DNA from: Prosthecobacter debontii
GTDB taxonomy: Bacteria > Verrucomicrobiota > Verrucomicrobiia > Verrucomicrobiales > Akkermansiaceae
NCBI GenBank assembly: GCA_945869465.1
Contig: CAMBPB010000001.1
Coordinates: 113,657-177,656 of the forward strand
Length of the DNA: 64,000 nt
Direction of reading: 5' to 3'
Part shown: positions 46,940 to 55,450 of the stretch, piece after piece
How the letters are laid out: the number at the start of each line of letters is the position of its first letter
Position numbering within the stretch: position 1 is the first letter of the stretch
Translations under genes and position numbers: made by a program
The notes under the pieces: generated by a model
Told to the model about the DNA's origin: nothing
Databases searched by the model: none
The model's input: the letters and a program-made list of their open reading frames with translations, nothing else

Positions 46940-47881
46940 ATGCGCATTCCCCAAATCATCCTGCCGTTTCTCGCAGCTCTTGCCACCGTCATGGCGGTGC
47001 CTTCACCGCGTGAGGCCGCACTCGACAATCTGCTCGCCGAGCGCGAGTCGCCCAAGGCTCTCAAGGCCGCCATTGCCGCAGCACGCAAGGCCGGCGTCAG
47101 CGAACAGGCGATCCTGGAAGCTCGCTTCCTCTATCATGTGGACCACCGCGAGGACGAGGCCATCGCCGCCATGCTGCCGGAGTTCCTCAAACAGCGCGAC
47201 GGTTTCAAACTCGAGGACTCCGCCATCTTCGGCGTGAAGGAGGATTGGCTCGCCGTCATCGCATACGTTCAGGCGATCGATGCTCTCGCCAAGGGCGACA
47301 AGGACGCGTTCAAAAACCACATCACCGAAGCGTTCTGGCTAAGCCCGCGGCAGGCGTCAGCCTTCGCGCCGCACATCGAACGCATGCGCTTGGAAGAAAC
47401 CATGCGCTCGGTGAAAATCGATTTCGCGACCAAGCTGATGCCCCTTGCTCCGGGCGATCCCGTGGCGTTGGAGACGTTGATTGCCGGGAAAAAGGCCTTG
47501 TTATTCCATTTCTGGTCACCGCTGAGCCGTGAGTGCGAAGTGGGCATGCCGGACTTCATCGCAAGCGCCATCGAGTTCTCCGCCAACGATGTCGCCGTGG
47601 TGTCGCTGCTTCCCGGGGACTCTCCTAAACTTCTGACAGACGCCCGCGCGATGATTCATCCGCTCGGTGACAAGCCGCCCGGCGCATGGCTCATCGATCC
47701 CAAGGAACCGTCGCTCGCGCGCGACCTGCGGATTCAAAACCTTCCTACGATGGTCCTCGTTTCCCCCACGGGAAAGATCCTCTTCAACGGCGATCCAACA
47801 GACCAGGAGTTCTGGGACGCGTTGAAGAAGATCGACGCGCGCATCAAGCGTCCGCAGTCGGCGCGCGAAGAATCGGAGTGA
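46940..47881 (+). CDS. Secreted thioredoxin-like protein with SxxC in place of CxxC
   Basis: A 313-residue protein with a signal peptide (IILPFLAALATVMAVPSP). The N-terminal half is helical (EAALDNLLAERES). The C-terminal 150 residues look like a TlpA/thioredoxin fold: ALLFHFWSPLSRECEVGMPD corresponds to the active site where normal proteins read FWAxWCxPC, so the first Cys is Ser and only the second remains. The cis-Pro loop is NLPTMVLVSPTGK. It probably cannot do disulfide exchange in the normal way. ATG 46940 lies right after a terminator. Confidence 0.75.
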   Translation: MRIPQIILPFLAALATVMAVPSPREAALDNLLAERESPKALKAAIAAARKAGVSEQAILEARFLYHVDHREDEAIAAMLPEFLKQRDGFKLEDSAIFGVKEDWLAVIAYVQAIDALAKGDKDAFKNHITEAFWLSPRQASAFAPHIERMRLEETMRSVKIDFATKLMPLAPGDPVALETLIAGKKALLFHFWSPLSRECEVGMPDFIASAIEFSANDVAVVSLLPGDSPKLLTDARAMIHPLGDKPPGAWLIDPKEPSLARDLRIQNLPTMVLVSPTGKILFNGDPTDQEFWDALKKIDARIKRPQSAREESE

Positions 47882-48035
47882 GTCGGAGTGAGTCGGCGGT
47901 CTCTCAGAAACGATCCCCACCGTAAGTGGCAAAGCATTTTCAGAATCATAAAGTTTTCTTGAAAATCGGATGATTTCAACTTGACGGATCTCCGAACTAC
48001 TAGTTTCATCCTCGGTAGCAACCAGATTGCAACCT

Positions 48036-48857
48036 ATGGCGCGGCCCACTCATCCATCCAACCTCGAACTTCAGGCCTTGTCGGTTTTGTGGCACGAGGG
48101 ACCATCTACGGTGGCCGCCGTACTTGAAACGCTCCCCGACAAAAAAGACCGCGCCTACACCACGGTGCTTACGGTGATGCAGAGCCTCGAGCGCAAGAAT
48201 CTCGTGAAGCGGGTATTGGTCGGCAGGGCTCACGTGTATGAAGCCGCCTACTCCCAGGAAGTGATCGTGCAACGGGCGACCCACGATTTCCTGACTAACG
48301 CTTTTGGAGGACGCCTCGCTGAGGCGCTCCTCGCGATCCTCTCCGCTGGCACATTAACGCCGGAAGAGAAAACAAACATAGAACGCGAACTCCAACGACA
48401 CAAAACCATGGCTGCAAAAAAACCAGCAAAGAAAGCCGCCAAGAAGGCGCCTGCCAAGAAAGCCGTAAAGAAAGTTGCCAAGAAAGCTCCGGCTAAAAAG
48501 GCAGCGACCAAAGCCCCTGCCAAGAAGGCAGCTGCCAAAGCCCCTGCCAAGAAGGCAGCGACTAAAGCCCCTGCCAAGAAGGCCGCCAAAAAAGCGGCCA
48601 AAAAGGCAGTGAAGAAAGTTGCCAAAAGCGCCAAGCAAGCTCCTGCCAAAAAGGCAGCGAAGAAGACGGTCGCCAAGAAGGCGCCTGCCAAGAAGGCCGC
48701 TAAGAAGGCTGCTGCGAAGAAGGCTCCGGCCAAGAGCGCAGCGAAGAAAGCCCCCGCCAAGAAGGCAGCCGCCAAGAAGGCAGCCGCCAAGAAGGCTCCC
48801 GCGAAAAAGGCAGCCGCCAAGAAGGCTCCCGCGAAAAAGGCCGCCAAGAAAAAGTAA
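48036..48857 (+). CDS. BlaI/MecI-type repressor fused to a histone-H1-like Lys/Ala tail
   Basis: A 273-residue protein. Residues 1-118 are a BlaI/MecI winged helix: [40 protein letters not shown], and the dimerisation part with [14 protein letters not shown]. From about residue 124 the sequence becomes [22 protein letters not shown] repeats to the end, like the tails of histone H1 or bacterial HctB/AlgP. The tail opens with an internal ATG (48408) and MAAKKP, which is how free-standing H1-like proteins start. ATG 48036 is used. No BlaR-type sensor is adjacent. Confidence 0.83.
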   Translation: MARPTHPSNLELQALSVLWHEGPSTVAAVLETLPDKKDRAYTTVLTVMQSLERKNLVKRVLVGRAHVYEAAYSQEVIVQRATHDFLTNAFGGRLAEALLAILSAGTLTPEEKTNIERELQRHKTMAAKKPAKKAAKKAPAKKAVKKVAKKAPAKKAATKAPAKKAAAKAPAKKAATKAPAKKAAKKAAKKAVKKVAKSAKQAPAKKAAKKTVAKKAPAKKAAKKAAAKKAPAKSAAKKAPAKKAAAKKAAAKKAPAKKAAAKKAPAKKAAKKK

Positions 48858-48985
48858 TTCCAACATTCCACCGGAATTCAAAGGTGGCCGTGCGTGCATG
48901 GCGGCCACCCCGCGAGTCCGGGCCGGGATTTGTCAACGGCGGGGGATCTGCGGATCTCCCGCCTCTCTTTTCGCCAAAAAAGGGG

Positions 48986-49015
48986 TTGCATGCCGCGCCC
49001 GCCCGGTCCTAGCTT
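48986..49015 (+). promoter_or_regulatory. Putative promoter of tRNA-Val
   Basis: TTGCAT (48986-48991) and TAGCTT (49010-49015) with an 18-base spacer lie about 30 bp before the tRNA. Pattern only. Confidence 0.4.
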
Positions 49016-49044
49016 CGCGCCGCCCCGGACCAAGTCCGGCCAAC

Positions 49045-49119
49045 GCGCGGTTAGCTCAGTGGTAGAGCACCTCCCTGACACGGAGGGGGTCACTGGTTCG
49101 AACCCAGTATCGCGCACCA
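49045..49119 (+). tRNA. tRNA-Val(GAC)
   Basis: A full cloverleaf: acceptor GCGCGGT/ATCGCGC, D arm TAGCTCAGTGGTAGAGCA, anticodon stem CTCCC...GGAGG around loop CTGACAC with anticodon GAC, T arm CTGGTTCGAACCCAG, and an encoded CCA end. The island-like region starts directly downstream. Confidence 0.96.
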
Positions 49120-49200
49120 TTGTTGATTATAAGCAACTTACGCCAATGAGAGCCCAGCAAATGGGCGTTTTGGCAACAATCTGGCAACAAGCCGATCACA

Positions 49201-50613
49201 TTGGTTACGAGTGATTTGCAATCTCAGATTGGGCATCAGCACGTTCTGGAAATCATTCAAACGGCTGGCGTTTCATGGTGGCGAACACTTCAGGGCCTGC
49301 CGCGTCGGGAATGGATGGAACGCATCGGCCTTCCGCCCACCCGCCAAGCCGTCCGACTGTTCTCTCGCATCACACCGCACGTGATTGGCCCCCACCTGCC
49401 ATTGATCCGCAAGGCGTTCGCCAATCCACTCGCGCTCAAACGGCTGTCCGACACCACCTGCGCGATCGATGAAATGATGCTCCGCCTGTGCCAATACGAA
49501 ACGTTCCCGTTGCACTGGCCGCTCTTCCGCCAACTCTGCCGCGACCGCAAGACATCCGACTTCTCGCTGGGTGGCATCACCCAATTCCTCGATTTCTTCC
49601 CGGATGACGGCATCGGCCATCGCATGCGGCGACGCTTCCGCTTGGCTCGCAGCGTCGAGGATCTCAATAGCGCCCATCGCACAGCCCGTTGGCTCCGCGG
49701 TCACTGGCACGGTCTCTTTCAGCCCGGTGTCCAAGACGACCTCGGCAACCTCACCGCCCCACTGCCCGAGACCGAATCCATCCGCCTCCTCAACCGCCCG
49801 CAAGACCTACTCAACATTTCATCCGCAAACGACCTCTGCCTCGAACAATATCTCCACCCCATCACCCAAGGGCAATACGCTCTCTACCAAGTCCGCCACC
49901 AAGGCGAGTTCGCCGTCGCCGGACTCCGCCGAACCGAAAACGGACACTGGGAAATCGACCAAATCAAAGGGGCGAAGAATGCGGAGCCATCCCAAGCGCT
50001 AAAGGACTGTGTAGCGGCTTGGCATGCAAACCATTCGCTCAGCCACTTTCCTCAAATCCCTCCTCCAAACCGCAACCATCCATCCGGTCATAACATCCCT
50101 AAGCGAAAAACCATAAACCGCGTCATGAATCATCATCCGCTAAAAATTGACGTTCGGATCCTCAACCAAGGCCTTCCTGACCCTTATAGGAAGAGTATCC
50201 CCATCCTGACGGACGAAAACCTTGAATGCGGACATGTGGAATGGTCGCTGTTTAAAAACCCAAAAGAGCAAGCCCATCGCCATCCGGAAATCGTGGACAA
50301 AATTCGTTCGCATTCGATATGGCCACTGGCGCTGATCGAATCCTTGGATGTATGCGAGGACTACCGAGGTCGGGGCTATGGGAGAAAAGGGCTTCGATTC
50401 GCGATTAACGCGGCCGAGCAAACCGGTGCCGCTTTCGCATTTCTAAAAGTTGGTTGGGCACCAAGCGTGGATGATCCGGAGGCCGAATGCGCTTGGAAGA
50501 TCAGATTTTTCCAATCGGAAGGATTTGAGCTTGCTGCCCGAAATCATGATTATGAACCAGTGCTCATGTTTCGGCCACTTGCATTGAAATCAGTTTACAC
50601 AAACGAATCATGA
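49201..50613 (+). CDS. PcfJ-like domain fused to a GNAT acetyltransferase
   Basis: The first gene after the tRNA, 470 residues, starting at TTG 49201 (or inside). Residues 1-285 resemble PcfJ-type proteins of mobile elements, ending with QGQYALYQVRHQGEFAVAGL and GHWEIDQIKGAKNAEPS. From about residue 309 (MNHHPLKIDVRIL, its own ATG at 50125) a GNAT fold follows, with the acetyl-CoA loop VCEDYRGRGYGRKGLRFAI and FFQSEGFELA. The two parts may be one protein or a former gene pair. The stop overlaps the next start by 4 bp. Confidence 0.6.
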   Translation: MVTSDLQSQIGHQHVLEIIQTAGVSWWRTLQGLPRREWMERIGLPPTRQAVRLFSRITPHVIGPHLPLIRKAFANPLALKRLSDTTCAIDEMMLRLCQYETFPLHWPLFRQLCRDRKTSDFSLGGITQFLDFFPDDGIGHRMRRRFRLARSVEDLNSAHRTARWLRGHWHGLFQPGVQDDLGNLTAPLPETESIRLLNRPQDLLNISSANDLCLEQYLHPITQGQYALYQVRHQGEFAVAGLRRTENGHWEIDQIKGAKNAEPSQALKDCVAAWHANHSLSHFPQIPPPNRNHPSGHNIPKRKTINRVMNHHPLKIDVRILNQGLPDPYRKSIPILTDENLECGHVEWSLFKNPKEQAHRHPEIVDKIRSHSIWPLALIESLDVCEDYRGRGYGRKGLRFAINAAEQTGAAFAFLKVGWAPSVDDPEAECAWKIRFFQSEGFELAARNHDYEPVLMFRPLALKSVYTNES

Positions 50614-52343
50614 CTCAACCTCAAAACGAAAGACTAACTCAGGTTGCGAACTCCAACGCGCTAGTCCCGGGTGGGGGCACACCAGCATTGTCCGAAATCA
50701 TCAACCGCTCTCTCGTCCACATCCAGACGAGCAAGACCTTGGGCAGACTCCACCGGATTGGAGAACACGAGTTGCATTGGCCGGATTACCAGTTGGTGTG
50801 CTCTTGGGCAGAGCAGTTAAAATTACCATCTACGTCTGTGCTTAATGATCTCTTGAAGCAAATCCCGCTACACACAAGGAGCTTCGGCACCACGCTAATC
50901 GACGGGCGTTTTATCAATTTAGTTGCAAGCCCAACACTAATAGGAATCACAGGATTGCCAGCGATTCAAGGTTTGAGAATTGAAAGACTCTCTTTTGACT
51001 TTCTTGAAAAGATGGAGTTACTCTTTTTGGATTACAACTACTCACCGATACCTTTTAATACAGGATCAATACCGGAGTATTACATCACCGCATGTGATCA
51101 TCCCACCGAACTCGATCTGTCGGTGATCCCCAATCTCAAGGAACTGTGGTGTTTTGGAAATCGACTGGAATACTTGGACCTTTCCCCAGTCCCCTGCCTC
51201 AAGAAATTGGTTTGCGCATCGAATGGACTGATCGAACTTGACCTTTCGCCAGTCCCTAATCTCACGGAGTTGTGGTGCAGGCGCAACAAACTCACTGATC
51301 TCGACCTCTCCCCGGTCCCCAATCTTATCGGGTTGTCATGCGAAGGGAATACATTCAGTGATGAGTGTCTGCTCGACCTCGACCTCTCCCGGGTTCCCAT
51401 GCTCGCGGAGTTGTGGTGCGGGAGCAATGAACTGACCGAACTCGACTTGTCTAATAACCCAAATCTCATAGGATTGAATTGTAGCTATAACATGTTGTCT
51501 AATCTAGACTTGTCTGCAGTGCCTAATCTTATAAGGTTGGATTGCAGAAATAATCAAATCGACGAACTAGACCTCTATCCAGTCACCAATCTCCTAAGGT
51601 TGTCGTGCTCTGTAAATCCACTTTTCGTCCTAGATTTATCCCCAACCCCCATGCTCGAGAGGCTGTTCTGCGACGCCAATCAACTGACCGAACTCGACCT
51701 CTTTTCTGTCCCTAATCTCAAAGTGCTGCAATGCAGTTATAATCAAATTATTGACTTGGACCTCTCCCCCGTCCCCTTGCTTTCAGTGCTTAGATACAAT
51801 TCTAATACCTTAACTGACCTGGACCTCTCCCCCGTTCCTTTACTCACGGTGCTGGAGTGTAGTGGCAATCAGCTCGTCGACCTTGACCTTTCTCCTGTTC
51901 CTTTGCTCGTGGCGCTGGAGTGTAGCCGCAATCAACTCGACGACCTCGACCTCACCCTAGTTCCATATCTTACGGATCTGCAATGCCAGTCTAATAGCCT
52001 AGCTGACCTTGAACTCAGCACGGTCCAAAATCTTACGAGTTTGGATTGTGCATATAATAAACTGACTGAACTCGAACTCTTCTCGGTCCCAAATCTCACG
52101 AGTTTAGGTTGCGGATACAATCTGCTGACTAACCTAGATCTCTCCCGGGTGCCCAACCTCACACACCTGTCATGTCGCAAAAATCAACTTACCGACCTAG
52201 ATCTATTCCGGGTGCCAAAACTCAAAGAACTGTGGTGTAATGACAATCAAATAATCCAATTAGATATAAGTCAGCTTCAGCATTTGGAAGATTGGGATTG
52301 CGATACCATCAGTCTCATCCAACGCCCTGACCAGTATTTATAG
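50610..52343 (+). CDS. Leucine-rich-repeat protein
   Basis: A 577-residue protein. After a 170-residue N-terminal part, about 18 repeats of 21-23 residues follow with the pattern LTELDLSPVPNLTELWCRRN. This is an internalin/bacterial LRR type but with an unusual SPVP insert. No signal peptide or membrane segment is visible, so it is likely cytoplasmic. The base composition is clearly more AT-rich than the neighbouring core genes. It is coupled to the upstream gene by ATGA overlap and to the next gene by stop-start contact (TAG ATG). Recognition role assumed, target unknown. Confidence 0.78.
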   Translation: MTQPQNERLTQVANSNALVPGGGTPALSEIINRSLVHIQTSKTLGRLHRIGEHELHWPDYQLVCSWAEQLKLPSTSVLNDLLKQIPLHTRSFGTTLIDGRFINLVASPTLIGITGLPAIQGLRIERLSFDFLEKMELLFLDYNYSPIPFNTGSIPEYYITACDHPTELDLSVIPNLKELWCFGNRLEYLDLSPVPCLKKLVCASNGLIELDLSPVPNLTELWCRRNKLTDLDLSPVPNLIGLSCEGNTFSDECLLDLDLSRVPMLAELWCGSNELTELDLSNNPNLIGLNCSYNMLSNLDLSAVPNLIRLDCRNNQIDELDLYPVTNLLRLSCSVNPLFVLDLSPTPMLERLFCDANQLTELDLFSVPNLKVLQCSYNQIIDLDLSPVPLLSVLRYNSNTLTDLDLSPVPLLTVLECSGNQLVDLDLSPVPLLVALECSRNQLDDLDLTLVPYLTDLQCQSNSLADLELSTVQNLTSLDCAYNKLTELELFSVPNLTSLGCGYNLLTNLDLSRVPNLTHLSCRKNQLTDLDLFRVPKLKELWCNDNQIIQLDISQLQHLEDWDCDTISLIQRPDQYL

Positions 52344-53978
52344 ATGAAAGCGACGACACCTTGGATTCTTCTCGATACAGAAACAAACGGCCTAACAAAG
52401 CCCATTTTCGCCTTGGACTTGGCGGCACAAAAAATGCGCGGTTGGAAGAAGAGCGGTAAGCCCTTTCGTTTATTGCTGAATCATGGCTGCGAAATCCCCC
52501 CGGAGGCATCGCGAGTGCATGGCTACACCCGTGAGATTCTGGAGCGCGATGGGAGTCCGCCCGGCGAAGTTTACGAGGCGTTTGCGAAGTATGTGGGCAA
52601 CCTGCCGGTGGTGGCTTACAATCTGGAATATGATTGGGACAAAGTCCTGCTGCCGGAGTGGGAGCGGCTCGGTATATCGCAGATCGGCGTTCCGGGTTTC
52701 TGTGCCTTGAAGCTGGCGCAGCGCTTGCTCGACCCGGTGCCTGCGGGAAACTGCAAGCTCCAGACGCTGCGGCAGTATTACCGACTGCCTGAGAATGGGG
52801 CGCACACGGCGCTGGGCGACGTGCTGACGGTGGTCGATCTGATGCAGCAGGTGCTAAAACCTCTGGCCGAGCGGCGGGGGCTGAATACTTGGGAGAAGCT
52901 CGTGGGTTTTACAGGGAACGAGTGGTTTCCCTCGCGAGTCATCTTTGGCAAGTTCAAGGGCAGACGCTACCAGGAAGCGCGGGAGGATGCGGAATTGATG
53001 TCGTGGCTGGAGTGGCTGGCGGAGTCCACGAACGAGCGGAGTTCGGCGATGGGACGCTGGTATCTCAAGCAACTGAAAAACGGCAGCGGACTGGAAGATG
53101 CGGCGTTTCTCGATCTTCAAATCCAAGAGGATGCGGGCGGAACTTCTGTCGCCGCCGGGTTGGTGGTTTTCCAGCAACCTGAGATGGAGCTTTATCAACG
53201 ACTGGTGGAGGCGGCGCGGAACCGTTTGGCGGAACTGGAACTGGAATACGGGATTGAGAAGTCGAAGGTGGATTCCGTCCGTTCCAAACTCTTCGCCGCG
53301 CTGCGGACGACCTATCAGGAACGCGATCGGCTGCGGTTGTTGGTGCAATTTCGGAAAGCGTTCATCGACCGCCTGCTGGCGGAAGGCGAGGAAGCCGCCG
53401 GATCCACAGCCGATGACTACCAGCGCGAGTCGGCGGAGAAGGATCGGGAATACGATTCCACAGCATCGGCGCTGGAGGGGAAACGGGAACTCAACGAGGA
53501 GGAGACGTCGCGACTGAAACAGCTTTGGAAGAAGTTGGTGCGGATGTTTCACCCGGATCTCCACGAGCAAGACCCGGAAAAGCGCAAGACCTACGAACTG
53601 CTCACCCAGGCGATCAACGAAGCCCGCGACCGGGGAGACATCGAGTTGCTGGAACGCATCGCCAAGGACCCGCAGGCGTTCATCCTCCAACAAGGCTGGG
53701 CCAGCGTTTCTCTCGACGCCGAGCGCGGACTCAAGGAACTGCGATCGCTCTACGAACACCTTCAGGCAAGGATTCTGGAAATGATCGAGACCCTCGACGA
53801 ACTCCGCGCCAGCGCAGAGATGGAAATCTTCCGGGAGGTCGAGCAGGACGAGAAAGTCATCGACCGGATCGCCGCCGCGCAGCGGGAGGAGCTGGAGCAG
53901 GAGATCGCCAGCTTGCATGCCGAGGCCGAGCGCGTGGCGGAAGAAGCGCGGGAACTGGCGGGCGAGGTGCCGTTTTGA
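52344..53978 (+). CDS. DEDDh exonuclease with a C-terminal J-like domain
   Basis: A 544-residue protein. Residues 1-175 are a DnaQ-type 3'-5' exonuclease: ILLDTETNGLTKPIFALDLA, VVAYNLEYDWDKVLL and NGAHTALGDVLTVVDL give the DEDD acids and the His. Then comes an ExoX-like patch (VIFGKFKGRRYQEA). After a coiled coil, residues 385-440 look like a J domain with its HPD (LVRMFHPDLHEQDPEKRKTY). A second coiled coil ends the protein. ATG 52344 follows directly on the LRR stop. The 3' end is duplicated at 55297-55385. Confidence 0.78.
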   Translation: MKATTPWILLDTETNGLTKPIFALDLAAQKMRGWKKSGKPFRLLLNHGCEIPPEASRVHGYTREILERDGSPPGEVYEAFAKYVGNLPVVAYNLEYDWDKVLLPEWERLGISQIGVPGFCALKLAQRLLDPVPAGNCKLQTLRQYYRLPENGAHTALGDVLTVVDLMQQVLKPLAERRGLNTWEKLVGFTGNEWFPSRVIFGKFKGRRYQEAREDAELMSWLEWLAESTNERSSAMGRWYLKQLKNGSGLEDAAFLDLQIQEDAGGTSVAAGLVVFQQPEMELYQRLVEAARNRLAELELEYGIEKSKVDSVRSKLFAALRTTYQERDRLRLLVQFRKAFIDRLLAEGEEAAGSTADDYQRESAEKDREYDSTASALEGKRELNEEETSRLKQLWKKLVRMFHPDLHEQDPEKRKTYELLTQAINEARDRGDIELLERIAKDPQAFILQQGWASVSLDAERGLKELRSLYEHLQARILEMIETLDELRASAEMEIFREVEQDEKVIDRIAAAQREELEQEIASLHAEAERVAEEARELAGEVPF

Positions 53979-53980
53979 GA
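53892..53980 (+). repeat. Direct repeat, 3' end of the exonuclease/J gene (copy 1)
   Basis: 89 bp starting CTGGAGCAGGAGATCGCC and running through the stop codon. A second copy at 55297-55385 differs at 6 positions. Confidence 0.9.
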
Positions 53981-53983
53981 AAC

Positions 53984-54124
53984 TCAACGCACACAGGCCG
54001 GCGATCCGCCCGGATACACCACGCCGCTGGTGATCCGCGCCTTGCCCTGCGCTTTCAGAAGTCGAATCCGTCCGTCGGGGTCCATGCCCATCGCCGAGCA
54101 AGTGTGGAAGGTGACCGATCTGCG
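53984..54124 (-). pseudogene. C-terminal gene remnant
   Basis: A 46-codon minus-strand frame that reads like the end of a real protein: DGRIRLLKAQGKARITSGVV, then YPGGSPACVR and a stop. An upstream stop closes it at 54125-54127. The rest of the gene is absent. I do not recognise the family. It lies between the exonuclease gene and the DnaB-like gene, inside the segment bracketed by the 89-bp repeats. Confidence 0.35.
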
Positions 54125-54208
54125 CTAACGCTCAGCGACCGTTTCCAACTGAAACCCTGCTTTCACCTTGCCGCCCAACGGCGCTCGGATCAGCATCGCT
54201 GCAATGCC

Positions 54209-55291
54209 ATGAGCCAACCGATCCACGAGCATGTGACTGGCCAAAAAGCCGCTGGTGATGAAACGGCTCCAAGTCCGTCAACACCGGAAAAGCCCGGTAA
54301 TCTTCCCGACGGCAACACCAACGCTGATTTGCCCGGGCACACAGATGTCAAAACACTTGTGGCGAATGCGATAACGCGTCTGCAAGGCATTCTGTTTGAA
54401 AACTTGCCACGCCGCGGGCTGTCAACGGGTTTGAGCGAATTGGATGACATGAGCAATGGCTTGGAGCCGGGCCGGGTCTATGTGATTGCGGCTCGCCCAT
54501 CGATGGGCAAGACCAGCCTGCTCCTGCAAATTTTGGGAGAGATTTGTATTAAACAGGAGATCCCATCGCTACTTTTCACAGGTGATCTCACCATTCCACA
54601 GGTGATTGACCGGCTGATTTTCAACCGGGCCATGACCCCACCGTATTATTTCTATGATCCTGATTACAGGCCTACCAAAGGCGATCTCGGACGCATCAAG
54701 AAATCTGCACAGGAACTGGCATCCTCGGGGCTGGTCTTGGACGACAGCAGGAATATGACCATTGAGGCGATTGCCGCTAAAGTACGCGAAGAACGCGACA
54801 AGAGAAGCATCGGGTTGATCGTCATCGACCATCTCCATTCAATTCGGTCGGAATCGACCCCGCCAGGGACATCCCGCAAGGCTGAAATGACTGCGGTAAT
54901 TCGTTCTATCAGAGACCTTGCCCAGGAGTTAGAATTACCCATTCTCATGAGCGCCCAACTCAAGCGCCGGGCCGATGGGCGTTTGCCAAGAAGCGGAGAT
55001 ATTCGGGAGTCGGGAGCCATCGAACACGAAGCCGATTTCATTGCTCTGCTCCACAGAGAAGGCCCAATCCCGCATGAAAATTGTTGTGATCTGTTGATCG
55101 CCAAAAACAACAACGGACCTCTCGGGACGATCGGACTGTTATTTATTGCGGACATCCAACGCTTTGAAAATGGCCCGATTTTCCCCGACGCCCCCAACGT
55201 CGCCAATTTAACCGAAGAGGAACAGGAGATGACCAATGCATGGCGGGACTACCAGAACGAGAAGGACTCCCCCCTGAAATGTCATGACTGA
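54209..55291 (+). CDS. DnaB C-terminal-type ATPase, no primase-binding domain
   Basis: A 360-residue RecA-fold ATPase. LSTGLSELDDMSNGLEPGRV and VIAARPSMGKTSLLLQILGE (Walker A) followed by IGLIVIDHLHSIRSES (Walker B) are as in replicative helicase DnaB. The usual N-terminal domain is replaced by about 55 polar residues. The C-terminal motifs (LMSAQLKRRADGRLPRSGDI, GAIEHEADFIALLHRE) also fit DnaB. Such solo domains occur in phages and plasmids. ATG 54209 is chosen. It lies between two copies of the exonuclease gene's end. Confidence 0.8.
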   Translation: MSQPIHEHVTGQKAAGDETAPSPSTPEKPGNLPDGNTNADLPGHTDVKTLVANAITRLQGILFENLPRRGLSTGLSELDDMSNGLEPGRVYVIAARPSMGKTSLLLQILGEICIKQEIPSLLFTGDLTIPQVIDRLIFNRAMTPPYYFYDPDYRPTKGDLGRIKKSAQELASSGLVLDDSRNMTIEAIAAKVREERDKRSIGLIVIDHLHSIRSESTPPGTSRKAEMTAVIRSIRDLAQELELPILMSAQLKRRADGRLPRSGDIRESGAIEHEADFIALLHREGPIPHENCCDLLIAKNNNGPLGTIGLLFIADIQRFENGPIFPDAPNVANLTEEEQEMTNAWRDYQNEKDSPLKCHD

Positions 55292-55296
55292 CTCAA

Positions 55297-55385
55297 CTGG
55301 AGCAGGAAATCGCCAGCTTGCAGGCCGAAGCCGAGCGCGTGGCGGAGGAAGCGCGGGAGCTGGCGGGCGAGGTGCCGTTTTAAGA
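55297..55385 (+). pseudogene. Residual 3' end of a second exonuclease/J gene (direct repeat copy 2)
   Basis: In frame it encodes LEQEIASLQAEAERVAEEAR and ELAGEVPF, then TAA. Five of the six differences from copy 1 are silent or in the stop codon, and one gives His to Gln. It is therefore a diverged coding copy, not fresh duplication. The start and the body of that second gene are missing. Confidence 0.8.
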
Positions 55386-55450
55386 GAATTTTTTCATTTT
55401 TTTTCAGACTGCCCCCGTATTTGTCCTACCCCCTCTGGCATGATTCACGC

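Noticed and set aside
47981..48006. Promoter-like TTGACG with TACTAG before the BlaI-type gene, and a possible BlaI operator.
   Set aside because: The spacing of 11 to 14 bases is too short for a sigma70 promoter, and no clear TACA-type dyad is present.
48248..48871. Long minus-strand frame opposite the BlaI/H1-like gene.
   Set aside because: It is the antisense of the Lys/Ala repeat and consists of Ala/Phe/Leu repeats with no biological pattern; the plus frame is clearly real.
48884..48908. Inverted repeat GTGGCCG/CGGCCAC after the BlaI-type gene.
   Set aside because: Short stem and no T-run; not convincing as a terminator.
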